A stretch of DNA of 64,000 nt from Paraphysoderma sedebokerense (taxonomy: Eukaryota > Blastocladiomycota > Physodermatomycetes > Physodermatales > Physodermataceae): assembly GCA_025602915.1 (NCBI GenBank), contig JAHLJZ010000049.1:110477-174476 (forward strand), in the 5' to 3' direction. Position 1 is the first letter of the stretch. The number at the start of each line of letters is the position of its first letter. The notes beneath the pieces are model-generated. The model worked only from the letters and a program-made list of their open reading frames with translations. It searched no databases and had not been told where the DNA came from. Shown in pieces: positions 1 through 8,917 of the stretch. Made by a program: the position numbers and the translations under genes.

Positions 1-1313
1 AATACAGAGCTCACAAGGTTGATACGTGCTTCCTCGATGTAACCTACCACACAAATTTGAGTATTTTAGTACAATTTGATTTCTTATGTAATGACCAGTC
101 ATAGAAGACAAACATACCAGGGTGATGTGACGCCAAAAATTTGACAAGATTGTACATGGATTTCCGTATTAGAGAATGTTCACTACCTATCAAACCCCAA
201 AATTTGACATCGTTCATCAAAATGTCGAGGTGACTTGACGCCTTTTTCATTTGTTCTTCCGGTACATTTTCTGATTGATAAAAAAATGCGAGTTAGATGG
301 CTGAATTTGAACATAAGCGAATTTATGTCGACGTACCGAATATATAAATGACCGAGAGAATACATCCTGACAAGACACGCGCATACTTTGCATTCATGTC
401 CTCCTTTGAAGTGTATCGCGGATCACTCAATGTATCGGGAGTCTTATGTAACACAGTATCGATAACGAATTCTAATAACTCCTCCATACAAAATACCAAG
501 ACTTCGGATCTCTTACTCGGTGGAAACGCGGCCTAACACAAATGACTTCGTTACAGGATTCAAAATTGGATCAACTTGACAGAATGGAAAAACAAACCTG
601 GAAAGAATTGGTCGCTAAATTCGCGACATCTTTACTAACATCATAAAATGACACGACCCAGGTTCCGATGATTGATTTCAAATATGGCGCCAGCTGCTTT
701 CCGACGTTCCTAACGATAAACTCATGAATTTCATAAACCGATATTCTACATCTCCTGTCGACGTCAATTGCCAGTCTTGTAAACAGTTTAGGCTACACAA
801 GACAAAATCATTATTAGTATACGCCATGCCTAGTCGTACACGCCAAGTACGACGGATTGGTGATGAACTATCTTTGAAGACATTACCCATACAGGGAGGA
901 AAGTACTCAAAAGTGTCTTCCAGTTTTGGTCTTTATTTTTACCGTTTTCATATAAGAATGTCTTGAGTTCATCAAGTGTCTTGATTTTAGTCGTAGTATC
1001 TCGCTTGGAAATTTTTTTCAAAATTACGACCAACTCCGATGGCAATTCCTGGATTGAAGAAGCGGCGTCCGCTGTCGGATCGAAGGACGGAGCTGAAGAT
1101 GATGATGATGCAACCGTATTGAATGCATTAAATCCAATGAATCCTGTTCCTGTTGCTGTTCCAGTGAGTTCCGCTGCACGACTAAAGTAATGAAGTAGAC
1201 GACATGAATTATCAGTTTTAGAACATGAACATACACGAATAAATTTCATATTACCTAGATGATGCAGGTTTCGCATTTCCTTTCACTCTCGGTTGATTTT
1301 TCTCTCGGCCCAT
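1..1313 (-). CDS. LTN1: E3 ubiquitin ligase listerin, N-terminal part (cut by window edge)
   Basis: Listerin is the RING E3 ligase of ribosome quality control that ubiquitinates nascent chains on stalled 60S subunits. Only its N-terminal domain is present; the gene runs off the left edge, so the RING end is not seen. Splicing by eye gives a first exon at 1255-1313 (MGREKNQPRVKGNAKPASS), followed by SRAAELTGTATGTGFIGF and ILKKISKRDTTTKIKTLDEL, then after an intron PKLFTRLAIDVDRRCR, KQLAPYLKSIIGTWVVSFYD and FPPSKRSEVLVFC. These match the conserved listerin start (small basic leader, GFIGF, KLSKKD-TTK, DRRVR, QLAPYLKS, AFPPSK). Later pieces are DVKFWGLIGSEHSLIRKS and YIEEARINLVSSV. The start was chosen because the short first exon restores the family leader and splices in phase. 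It is divergent from RRP17 with a gap of about 175 bp. Product confidence is high; exact exon ends are moderate. Confidence 0.9.
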
Positions 1314-1488
1314 TTCCTTCAATATCGATAGTCTCCTAATCACTTCCCTGGATTGCCTGTATCGACTCACTGTAACAGGCTTGCCGAGTTGCTTCGTACC
1401 GACAGTCACGTGTTTTTGTTTACCAGGAATTCAGGTTAATGCCTTCCTCCACCGCATGATCTCTGAATTCTTTCAAGATACAACAAAC
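1314..1488. promoter_or_regulatory. Divergent promoter region LTN1/RRP17
   Basis: This 175-bp gap lies between two head-to-head genes that both serve the ribosome (quality control and 5'-end rRNA processing). No clear TATA box was seen. An in-frame ATG at 1456 could extend RRP17 by 11 codons, so the right border is uncertain. Shared regulation is inferred from the arrangement only. Confidence 0.4.
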
Positions 1489-2325
1489 ATGGATAATTGG
1501 TCATTGCTCACGAAAGGCAGTCAAATATACGCACAAAAGCGACAGAAGAAGCAAGAAAAAAGTGAGATCAAATTTGACGAAGATGCTCGGAAGTTGGTAT
1601 CCCCTCTACTTGTATTCAAGGTTCAATGTATATACGAAATATTAATTGTGGATCGTCATAATGTTCTTTTAGAGAATTCCTTACAGGTTTTAGAAAGAGA
1701 AAACAAGAGCGAAAGCGGAAAGCGCAAGAGTTTGTGAAACAGCAAGAAAGGTTAGAGAGAAATGAACGAAGACGAATGAAACGTGAGGCTGTAGCTGAAA
1801 TGGCAAGGAAAATGCAAAGGAAAATGGAGGGTTTGGATAGCGGTGCGTACTTTATCTTACGATTACTAGTTATCGGAATATAAATCTAATTTTCGTCTTT
1901 TTGAAACAACACTAGACGGATTTGATAGCGATGAAGATGCGAAATATATGGATGACGTCGATCAAGTTGCATTTTCAGAGAAAGACACGCTGACAACAGT
2001 TACTACAATCACAGATATGGATTTAAATGATGACGGCTTTGCGAATGTGTGGAACGAAGAGAGTAACGAGCAGGGTCCAAAAGATGTATCGAAATCAGCG
2101 ATAAAGAAAGTAGAAACTCAAACAGCGAAAGTAGATTCGGTGGAGGAAGAAATTGAAAACTTACTGAAGTCTTCGCGGAAAAGTGAAAAGACTGCTGGAA
2201 AGAAAAAGTTCAGATATGAATCGAAGCGCGAACGGAAACTTACGGCTTCGAAGCAAAAGATGAAGAAAATAAAACAAGGATCGAGAACGGGTAATGGAAA
2301 ATTTTCAAAACCGAAACGGAGATAG
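1489..2325 (+). CDS. RRP17: Nucleolar protein 12 / ribosomal RNA-processing protein 17
   Basis: This family (Pfam Nop25/NOL12) contains nucleolar RNA-binding proteins needed for pre-rRNA 5'-end processing in 60S maturation. Three exons at 1489-1592, 1673-1842 and 1916-2325 give a protein of about 227 residues. Diagnostic segments are IKFDEDARKEFLTGFRKRK, a long basic helix (QEFVKQQERLERNERRRM), then TLTTVTTITDMDLNDDGF, which matches the TVTTISDLDL block of NOL12, and a Lys/Arg-rich C-terminus (KFRYESKRERKL; KFSKPKRR) typical of nucleolar targeting. The first intron uses a GTTGGT donor, which was needed to keep the DARKEFLTGF frame. The start at 1489 gives MDNWSLL; an in-frame ATG at 1456 is an alternative. 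It is convergent with TFB3, whose stop is about 90 bp away. Confidence 0.88.
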
Positions 2326-2417
2326 AGAATGATTGATTATTTATGAAATAAGAACTGTTACTGTAAATACATTAGTCTAGAATTATCAACTTTATTTTTT
2401 TTCTGAGTAAAGCACTG

Positions 2418-3867
2418 TTAGGCTTTTGGAGGAATAAAAAGCCCGCTGCAAAACGCTTCTTCAAGAGACCTCTGATAATTTATAAACGGGGTATATCCAC
2501 CAGCAAGAGCGCTTTTGTCCTGGAACAAGTGTCCCATGTACCTAATAGATGAATACACAATGTTAGACAGATATAATAGATGCATTTATTCTCTAAAGAA
2601 ACATCAGAGAAGTTACGTACGGGTCTGTGTACTCGTCGAGCATGTCATATTCATCATCTTCCATCACATGAAGGGTCTCCAGTGGATCAAACGGTCCACT
2701 GTCATCCATTGCTAAATCAACCGAAGTAAAATTCGTGGAAGTGAAAGTGATATTGACAGCTGGAGCGTTCCGCTGCTGCTTCAGTTTTGTTATTTTTGCC
2801 TCTTCAGCGTGCTGCCGGAGAATCTGGTTCGCTGATTGGGATGACGATGCCTATAGTCATTTAGTTCACAGATTGAGCTTAAAGGAACATACTGGTAGCC
2901 GTATGATGAATAAAAAAAATTACCAGCTCGTCCAGAAGCAACCTTTCTTCTCTCTTCCTTGCTTGTTCATCTTGTTCCCGCTCAAGCAGGGCTGCTTCTC
3001 GTCGCGCTGCTCGTTCTTGTTTCTCCTGTTCTAAACGCAGTTGTGTTGCTTTATCTTCATTCAGCTATGTCATCGGAGAAGTACATATTATAGTTAATCA
3101 ATGTGCAATTGATTTGACTCGCAAGTCTCAAGAATAAACGTACTTGTTTCATGATATTCATTTGAATTAATTCCTGATTCTCTCGTTTATATCGTTCAAT
3201 TTTTTCCTCCATTTCTTGCACATTTACATCATTGATCAAATTAAATACTGTATACAAAATATCAGTTAGTTTCCTCTGAAATAAAGATAAAACATTGCTT
3301 CAAAACATACGTATATCCTCGACCTCTTCCAGATAATCATTATAGGCCCTCAAATCTTTAAAATCTTCCTGTCGTTTGTTAAAACTGTTCCGAAGAGATA
3401 GTTAAGAATACGATTTAGAATTTAACAACGGCCTGTATTCGAAAGACAAGGAATCAGAATAACACATACTACTTCTGCACCCGTTTCCTGACCTTGATCT
3501 CTTTCTCTACATACAAATCTTCAAAAGTTTGTAAGACAAAACTCGATTTCTTTAACGTTGACCTACAGATAGGACAAGGTGCTGCGCCATGTTTAAACAA
3601 TCGGTCGATGCAAGAGTCGCAACTGGTATTTTGTGAGGAAAGCGACAACGACAAGTTAGTGACCTCTGTTCCGTCGTAAGTTTCTGCTGACCTGCCGCAT
3701 TTCAAATCAATTTAGATTGCAGAGAAGCAACCGAAAACATACAGTTTATGACTGCATGGGGAAACTAGTAATTTCAGATCAGGCTTTAAGTATCTATCCT
3801 GTTTGCAGACTTGACACACGTCGTCTTTGGATATTAATGGAGTGGGCTTTAGCGAGAGTGTGGTCAT
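2418..3867 (-). CDS. TFB3: TFIIH/CAK assembly factor MAT1 (Tfb3)
   Basis: Tfb3/MAT1 is the RING-finger bridge that links the Cdk7-cyclin H kinase module to core TFIIH. Seven exons were joined: the RING starts in DDVCQVCKQDRYLKPDLKLL and continues after an intron in CDSCIDRLFKHGAAPCPICR; then FEDLYVEKEIKVRKRV, YFNKRQEDFKDLRAYNDYLE, LFNLINDVNVQEMEEKIERY (the MAT1 helical domain), a charged helix with EQEKQERAARREAALLE, and a C-terminal tail ending in CSGLFIPPKA. All introns are in phase, including exon 6, which must begin at GCATCG rather than at the nearer AG. The start is set at MTTLSLKPTPL. In-frame exon-like sequence upstream (3,900-4,150) could lengthen the N-terminus; see the separate entry. 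Confidence 0.9.
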
Positions 3868-4414
3868 GGACGGATATTTTGTGAATTGCGATTCTATATA
3901 AAGGGTGAATATGATGATGAGGATAAATTGAACCAGAAACTCGATATTTGTCAAATTGAGAAGAATCTGGTTTGGCCGAGGACATCCCAAGTTTACATAA
4001 GGCTTTCAATTCAGCCACTCGTTGAGACTTGAGAGGTGCTACTATCTCTTCAAATAATAAGCCTTGATATTATACTGTGAGGGCGATTCAAAGGCAGACA
4101 TATGTCACTTGAAAATTTCATCATGATTCATATCTACAATATTCCTCCGGCTAAAGTAACAAAGTTGCACTACCATCACACTGACTACTTAATAGGTCGA
4201 AAACCAATCATGGCAACCAGGAAATACTCCATCTCAACCAATTATGTTACCTCCCTTATCTATGATCCTGCATCAGCTAGCTGCTACTATCATTGATTAA
4301 TATCCCCTAAATAAAATTAATGGTCAGAAAGCTGTGATAAGGCAACCAAGAACATAGTATTCGGCGCGACGACCTTCCTTGGTCTTGAAATGAAATTAAC
4401 TTAAATTCTTGAAC
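3868..4414 (-). other. Region upstream of TFB3 with possible extra 5' exons
   Basis: There is no certain gene in this gap. On the minus strand an open stretch at about 3,935-4,056 reads LLFEEIVAPLKSQRVAELKA followed by LCKLGMSSAKPDSSQFDKYR. A 40-nt GT-AG intron would join it in frame to ESQFTKYPSMTTLSL of TFB3, and an earlier short piece (MMKFSS) could also join in phase. The KSQRVAELKALCKLGM part is SAP-domain-like. It could be an N-terminal extension of TFB3 or a leftover exon; RNA evidence would be needed to decide. The plus-strand ORF at 4,102-4,296 shows no family features. Confidence 0.3.
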
Positions 4415-4792
4415 TTACAATTCCATCATCTTCTTGGCAATCTTGACTCTCTCGCTAACTAAATTTTTAAATATTCTTTCTGATCTCTCCCTTTGGAGTC
4501 GTTTCCTCTTTTCGCAAGGCTTCTCAAAATGCAAATTATCACGAACTTGATTCCGAATATTATTTTTCTTGAGTATACTGTTTAATGTTCTATATCCCAT
4601 ATTCGGGTTTGCTTGACATGGCACCGCTCGACCCACGGGTTGAGAAATATTTAGATTGTATTTCGGGTGGTTAGAGGCGTTTCGGATTTGTGTTGTAATG
4701 AAGGAATAAGAGGAATTGGTCAATGCAGTAGGAGCTGATGAATTGAGCACTTTAGCGTTTCGAATGGAGTAATGCCTTATAAACATTTTCAC
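4415..4792 (-). CDS. MRP21: Mitochondrial small-subunit ribosomal protein bS21m
   Basis: This is a single-exon 125-residue protein. The C-terminal half carries the S21 signature, NNIRNQVRDNLHFEKPCEKR followed by KRLQRERSERIFKNLVSERV, a highly basic helix typical of bacterial and mitochondrial S21. The N-terminus (MKMFIRHYSIRNAKVLNSSA) is rich in Arg, Ser and hydroxylated residues without acids, as expected of a mitochondrial presequence. It should act in the mitochondrial small ribosomal subunit. It is head-to-head with cytosolic RPS20, 193 bp away. The length fits mitochondrial S21 proteins with a presequence. Confidence 0.85.
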   Translation of the reverse strand: MKMFIRHYSIRNAKVLNSSAPTALTNSSYSFITTQIRNASNHPKYNLNISQPVGRAVPCQANPNMGYRTLNSILKKNNIRNQVRDNLHFEKPCEKRKRLQRERSERIFKNLVSERVKIAKKMMEL

Positions 4793-4985
4793 ACTATTTG
4801 ATAAATTTAATCTCGTCTCGCTGACCTTACTCTATCTCTTGAACTGTTTACAACAGAGATGTAACCATCGCGACGAGTCACGCTTTTTTTACTTCGGTCC
4901 ACTCCCCCAAAAAGTCGTGCGATTTCGTACTACGACCTTTCTCTTTCCTCACTTGGTCACCGCTGAGAATTTAAATCAACTAAAA
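4793..4985. promoter_or_regulatory. Divergent promoter MRP21 / RPS20
   Basis: A 193-bp shared upstream region separates a mitochondrial and a cytosolic ribosomal protein gene. It is rich in CT/TC runs (for example around 4,905-4,960), as is common in ribosomal protein leaders. No binding site can be assigned with confidence. Confidence 0.35.
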
Positions 4986-5655
4986 ATGTCTTACGTCGCC
5001 AAGAACAAGCCCGGTTACGAAGAAGCTGTCGAAGCTAAGATTCACAGAATCAGAATCACCTTGACTTCCCGCCATGTCAAGAACTTGGAAAAGGGTATGT
5101 CGCATTTCCTTTCTATTCTGCAAATATGCGAAAAAAATAGCGATAGATGGGCCCGCAAATTGTTGCTTGATTTTAATGAATTTTTAATTTTTTTTCAATA
5201 CAAATCAATGTCAAATTTTAATTAGTCTGCTCCGACCTTATCAACCGTGCCAAGGACAAGCAACTCAAGGTTAAGGGACCCGTCAGATTACCAACCAAAG
5301 TTCTCCGTATCACCACCCGTAAAACTCCTTGTGGGTGCGTATCTTTAATTTTATTTATTCTTCATTAGCTATCTTTCTGTCGCGGGTTAGGATGTCTTGG
5401 ACTGACCTAGAGTATTTGATTCTTTACAGTGAGGGTTCCAAGACCTGGGATCGTTATGAAATGAAAATCCACAAGCGTTTGATCGATCTTCACTCTCCCT
5501 CCGAAATCGTCAAGCAAATCGTATGTATTGTTTAATGCTATCACGTAACATGTGTGAAGATATTCTGTAATCTTGTGCTGACGGTCAACTGTTTATTATA
5601 GACTTCCATCTCCATTGAACCTGGTGTAGAAGTTGAAGTCACCATTGCCAACTAA
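4986..5655 (+). CDS. RPS20: 40S ribosomal protein S20 (uS10)
   Basis: Four exons (4986-5094, 5226-5334, 5430-5520, 5602-5655) give a complete uS10 of about 120 residues: [79 protein letters not shown] and [16 protein letters not shown]. All are invariant uS10 segments. uS10 sits in the head of the small subunit. Every intron is GT-AG and in phase. The leader is long and pyrimidine-rich. An upstream in-frame ATG at 4,839 exists, but the conserved protein begins at [13 protein letters not shown]. The gene converges on TRM112. Confidence 0.95.
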
Positions 5656-5960
5656 ATGTAATAGGATGATAATTGTTTGCTCCTGAATAAATACAGTCGA
5701 GAGATGTTTTTGATCGACTTAAAAAATTTCTCAAACGCGGCTTCACAACAATGCTATGGTTTTGCATCGGCCAGCTTCACTTGAGTCAATTAAATATAAA
5801 TACTTCATTATAATGTTTCGTTTTCTCAGTTCTGCGATCCGACCTAGCTTACATTACTTCACATAATGATATTTACAAGTAGCCTAAATCTGAATTGCGA
5901 ACAACTTCTATGTATAACGAGATATCGCAATCCTTCATTGATCCTAATATCTAATAAATC
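5656..5960. other. Convergent 3' intergenic region RPS20/TRM112
   Basis: About 305 bp of AT-rich sequence between two convergent stops. An AATAAA-like string (gaataaatac, about 5,684) may serve RPS20 polyadenylation. Nothing else was recognised. Confidence 0.4.
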
Positions 5961-6894
5961 CTACACTTCTGATTCATTCAACAGCATATTCGGGATGCCA
6001 TCTCTAATAGGATAAACATGACCACAGCTCGGACATACCATTTCGCCCGACTGTACGACAGTCTATAACACAAACCGAAGAAAAATAATTAGTTTTGACC
6101 GACGACACACAGAAACAGATGAGCGAGACATGATTGATAATTACCTCAATCATAATTTTGTGTAGCGACTCTAAGAATTGTTGATCTGAACTTGGATCAG
6201 CAGGCGGTGCCTCCGGTAGTTGCGGTAGAGCAAGCTAATCGACAAACACAAAACTTGTTAATTAACTGTACTTAAAATTTAAATTCAGTCGATCCAGTTG
6301 ATAGGAATAAGATCAGAAATTTGGGTATAGAAAAATTGAGTCCACATATTGAAACAATCGGACTGACGTGCAAAATTCTCTTCATGTCTCTTTCATTCAA
6401 ATAAATTCGTTGTATACGAAAGCTAAAGTAAGCAAGTAAAAAATACAATCATCGTACCTATTGTAAGCAAAATTCCATTAAATTTGAAATGTTAATTTTT
6501 CAATTCAGTCACAAAAGTTTAGATAAACTTGAACACAATAAACTAGTAGTTGTATCAGAAATTTGGGTATAGATTATTGTTGGTCATCATCGCACAATCT
6601 GTACTAATGACTGACGTGCAAATTATCTTTTTGATCATCATTTTAACAACCACTTTCATCGGTTTAAGGAATAATCATTCTCATCGTTTGAAATAAAAAA
6701 AAAGAGATACAAACCTCAATGCAAACTCTCTTTAATACTTCGTAATCAACCTTGGGTAACATGTTTACCAAGAAGTCGGGATTGATTTCTTGTGGTATAT
6801 TTTCGATTGTCACGTCTTTGAACGCCAAGGGAAATCCGTTGGTACAGTTTTTAACGTGGCACTGGAGCATATTATGAGTTAAAAGTCGAACCAT
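5961..6894 (-). CDS. TRM112: Multifunctional methyltransferase activator Trm112
   Basis: Trm112 is the small zinc protein that activates tRNA, rRNA and eRF1 methyltransferases (Trm9, Trm11, Bud23, Mtq2). Exon 1 encodes [19 protein letters not shown] and [20 protein letters not shown], exon 2 [20 protein letters not shown], and exon 3 [20 protein letters not shown] followed by [12 protein letters not shown]. The final block is the family zinc and tail motif (C-P-x-C-G, Y-P-I-x-x-G-I-P-N-M-L). The N-terminal CHVKNC pair completes the zinc site. Intron 1 (6235-6714) is 480 nt, several times longer than most introns here, and holds two snoRNA-like units. The upstream neighbour is the cyclin-like gene on the same strand, about 205 bp away. 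Confidence 0.92.
6303..6392 (-). ncRNA. Box C/D snoRNA-like unit A in TRM112 intron 1
   Basis: On the minus strand this reads ATGAAGA (box C with one mismatch), a guide TTTGCACGTCAG, then CCGA at the D' position (one mismatch to CUGA), and finally guide CTATACCCAAATT directly before box D CTGA (6313-6316). From memory of the 25S rRNA sequence, both guides are complementary to the conserved stretch containing CUGACGUGCAAAUCG and GAAUUUGGGUAUAG. The fifth base upstream of D falls on the middle U of AAUUUGGG, and the fifth base before CCGA falls on the A of CUGACG (yeast U898 and A876, numbering from memory). Box C and the terminal stem are weaker than in unit B. Edges are approximate. Confidence 0.65.
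6549..6650 (-). ncRNA. Box C/D snoRNA-like unit B in TRM112 intron 1
   Basis: This unit has a full box C/D layout on the minus strand: 5' stem GTTGT (6646-6650), box C ATGATGA (6635-6641), guide ATTTGCACGTCAG (6611-6623), box C' GATGATGA (6584-6591), guide CTATACCCAAATT, box D CTGA (6555-6558) and 3' stem ACAAC (6549-6553). The two guides are the same as in unit A and match two sites about 20 nt apart in 25S rRNA. The D' box is degenerate here (CATT). A snoRNA with this pair of guides would direct 2'-O-methylation at both sites. Intronic location in the sense orientation of the host supports processing from the TRM112 pre-mRNA. Expression is inferred. Confidence 0.78.
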
Positions 6895-7099
6895 TTTGGC
6901 TATGAATATGTAAATGATTTTGTGGCGGAGTGAAAGATGACTGTTGGAAGTGCGTTCCTCAACAAATTTTTTGTAAGCGCGGTTTGTTTGGTAGATCAGG
7001 CGACGGTTGCCACTGTGTTAAGAATGGATTATATTCACAATTGCAAATTCATACAGATAAAATATGTATTACACAGATTAATAGTACATTTCGATTTGT

Positions 7100-8712
7100 C
7101 TAATTAGAATCGCTATCGGTGTTGGTATCAGAACGGTTCTGAGGGAAGGAAATTCGAGATGACACGGGACAAGTATCGTTTGACCTTGGTTTACTCGCAT
7201 GTAGTGTCGATGCATTCACAACACCATAATCTAATGTAGGAAGTAAAGCGTCATATTCGGAAGACCTTACATGTATTCGATTTCGGTAATTTCTTGTAAG
7301 CATGATTGCACCTGCGGCCATCATATGGTTCAGGTCACTCTGTGCCCCAACGACAGTACCAGCTTGTATCAGTTGATCCGTCTTGAGCTTGAGCAATCCC
7401 CAGTTAAACCCATGCCAGCTTAAGCCTGTTGTGAAAGTTAGGACGACAAACATATACGCAAAGCACACTCTGAACAGACTCCATCCCACTGTCCCCAATA
7501 ACCTAGGCGCAAATGAATACCCTAACATGCTCAATTCTTTGTACGTCATTTCATGTTTTCCGTACACTTTCTTCAAACAAAGAGATAATTCGATATAAGA
7601 GATGAATCTCGCATACGTATTAGGCTGTAGCTTAAGATCCCATTTGATTTGCGACAGAAATTGCCGTTCGTAATGGTTTATCGTTGCTAACGGAATTTGA
7701 GTAAATGAAGCCCAATCTGAGTTATTGTATATCGAATCAAACAGATATTTATCGGCTGTAATATTAGCTGCCAGGAATAATGAAATTGTAGTCCATTTGG
7801 AGCTATCAACGTCATTGCCGGAGGAAAGAGAAGGACAGGCCGTGGGTGAAGCGGACGGTCGTCGTGAACGACTTCGACGAGGGACGTCGTCTCGAAGATT
7901 AACATGAATTTGAGATATTTTTGCATATTTAAGTTTTTGTTTTGATTGGATGGTTTTCAAACGATCAATATAGACTAAGGCGACGAGAAAAGTGGACATC
8001 GAGATACCGGTCCGTCGAAGAGTTTGTCGAATGAATGAAAGAGATTTTTGATCCTCACTAGAGTTCAGGGACGTTGAATAGCATTCATCGGTCTGCGGAA
8101 AATAAACTTTACTGAAATCTTGACCTAATATGCATTCAGAAAGGAAAGGAAAGGCAGCAGATATAAATTGAACGGCGCCAGAGATTACGGAAAGTTATTA
8201 CTTGCAATCCGCAGGGAAAAAGCATTCAACAGGAACTACATACCAGTTATCATGCTAGCAATCATACATGCAGCTAAATCTGTAATGAAATACCGATGAA
8301 ACGTATAAAAGGGACAAATATTATGTATCAGTGTCAATTTTCCACTGCAAAAATTTGAAAGCCAAAAAGATGAATCCATCAGCATACCTAGTAAATCATT
8401 CGGAACTTTCATAGACTCATCGGCAAAACCGTCTTCGTCTGCCACACTATATTCTTTCAAGGCAAACAAGAATTCTTTGTATCGTTTCAATGGATCACTC
8501 TGGTCTTTTACAGATTTGAGGACTGCGAGTCGCTTGTCCTGCACAGATTGAAGCTTCCGGCTGTGACGTCGATGATGCCGATACAAAGCCGACATGTATA
8601 ATCGATAGTGTGGGTAGCCACTATAAACGAATGTTGGCAAAAGTGTCTCCAATTGGATTATAGATGAATGCGCATATATCCACAGTCCAGAGCGAGCACT
8701 CGAATCTGGCAT
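7100..8712 (-). CDS. Cyclin Pas1/PHO80-domain protein with membrane segment (CNPPD1-like)
   Basis: The protein has a PHO80-type cyclin box: LAACMIASMITGQDFSK, SFIRQTLRRTGISMSTFLVA and LVYIDRLKTIQSK, then after a Ser/Arg-rich insert SLFLAANITADKYLFDSIYN and HYERQFLSQIKWDLKLQPN. After the box comes a hydrophobic segment (FRVCFAYMFVVLTFTTGLSW), as in metazoan CNPPD1, suggesting membrane anchoring. The N-terminal 110 residues are basic (LYRHHRRHSRKLQS) with no assigned domain. Splicing: a 35-nt exon encoding LAACMIASMIT links in frame to an exon beginning at GTCAAG (QDFSKVYFPQTDECY); the nearer AG sites break the frame. The C-terminus is Ser/Asn-rich. Cyclin assignment is good; the CDK partner is unknown and CNPPD1 orthology is an inference from the layout. 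Confidence 0.72.
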
Positions 8713-8917
8713 TCAATGGCGTGACCCTATTGTGACCGCACGCATTTGTGCCGATCACTTGGGATATCTCGCTTTACTCGGGCGCAGTGAACGATCGGTG
8801 AACCAGTGAATAGATTACACTTCTTTAACTACACAGATAGCTTTATTAATCATCTCGTCTCTATATCAGTAACAACGCTTTCATCTTCTTCGACTCCAAT
8901 GAAAACTCTATCCCATA

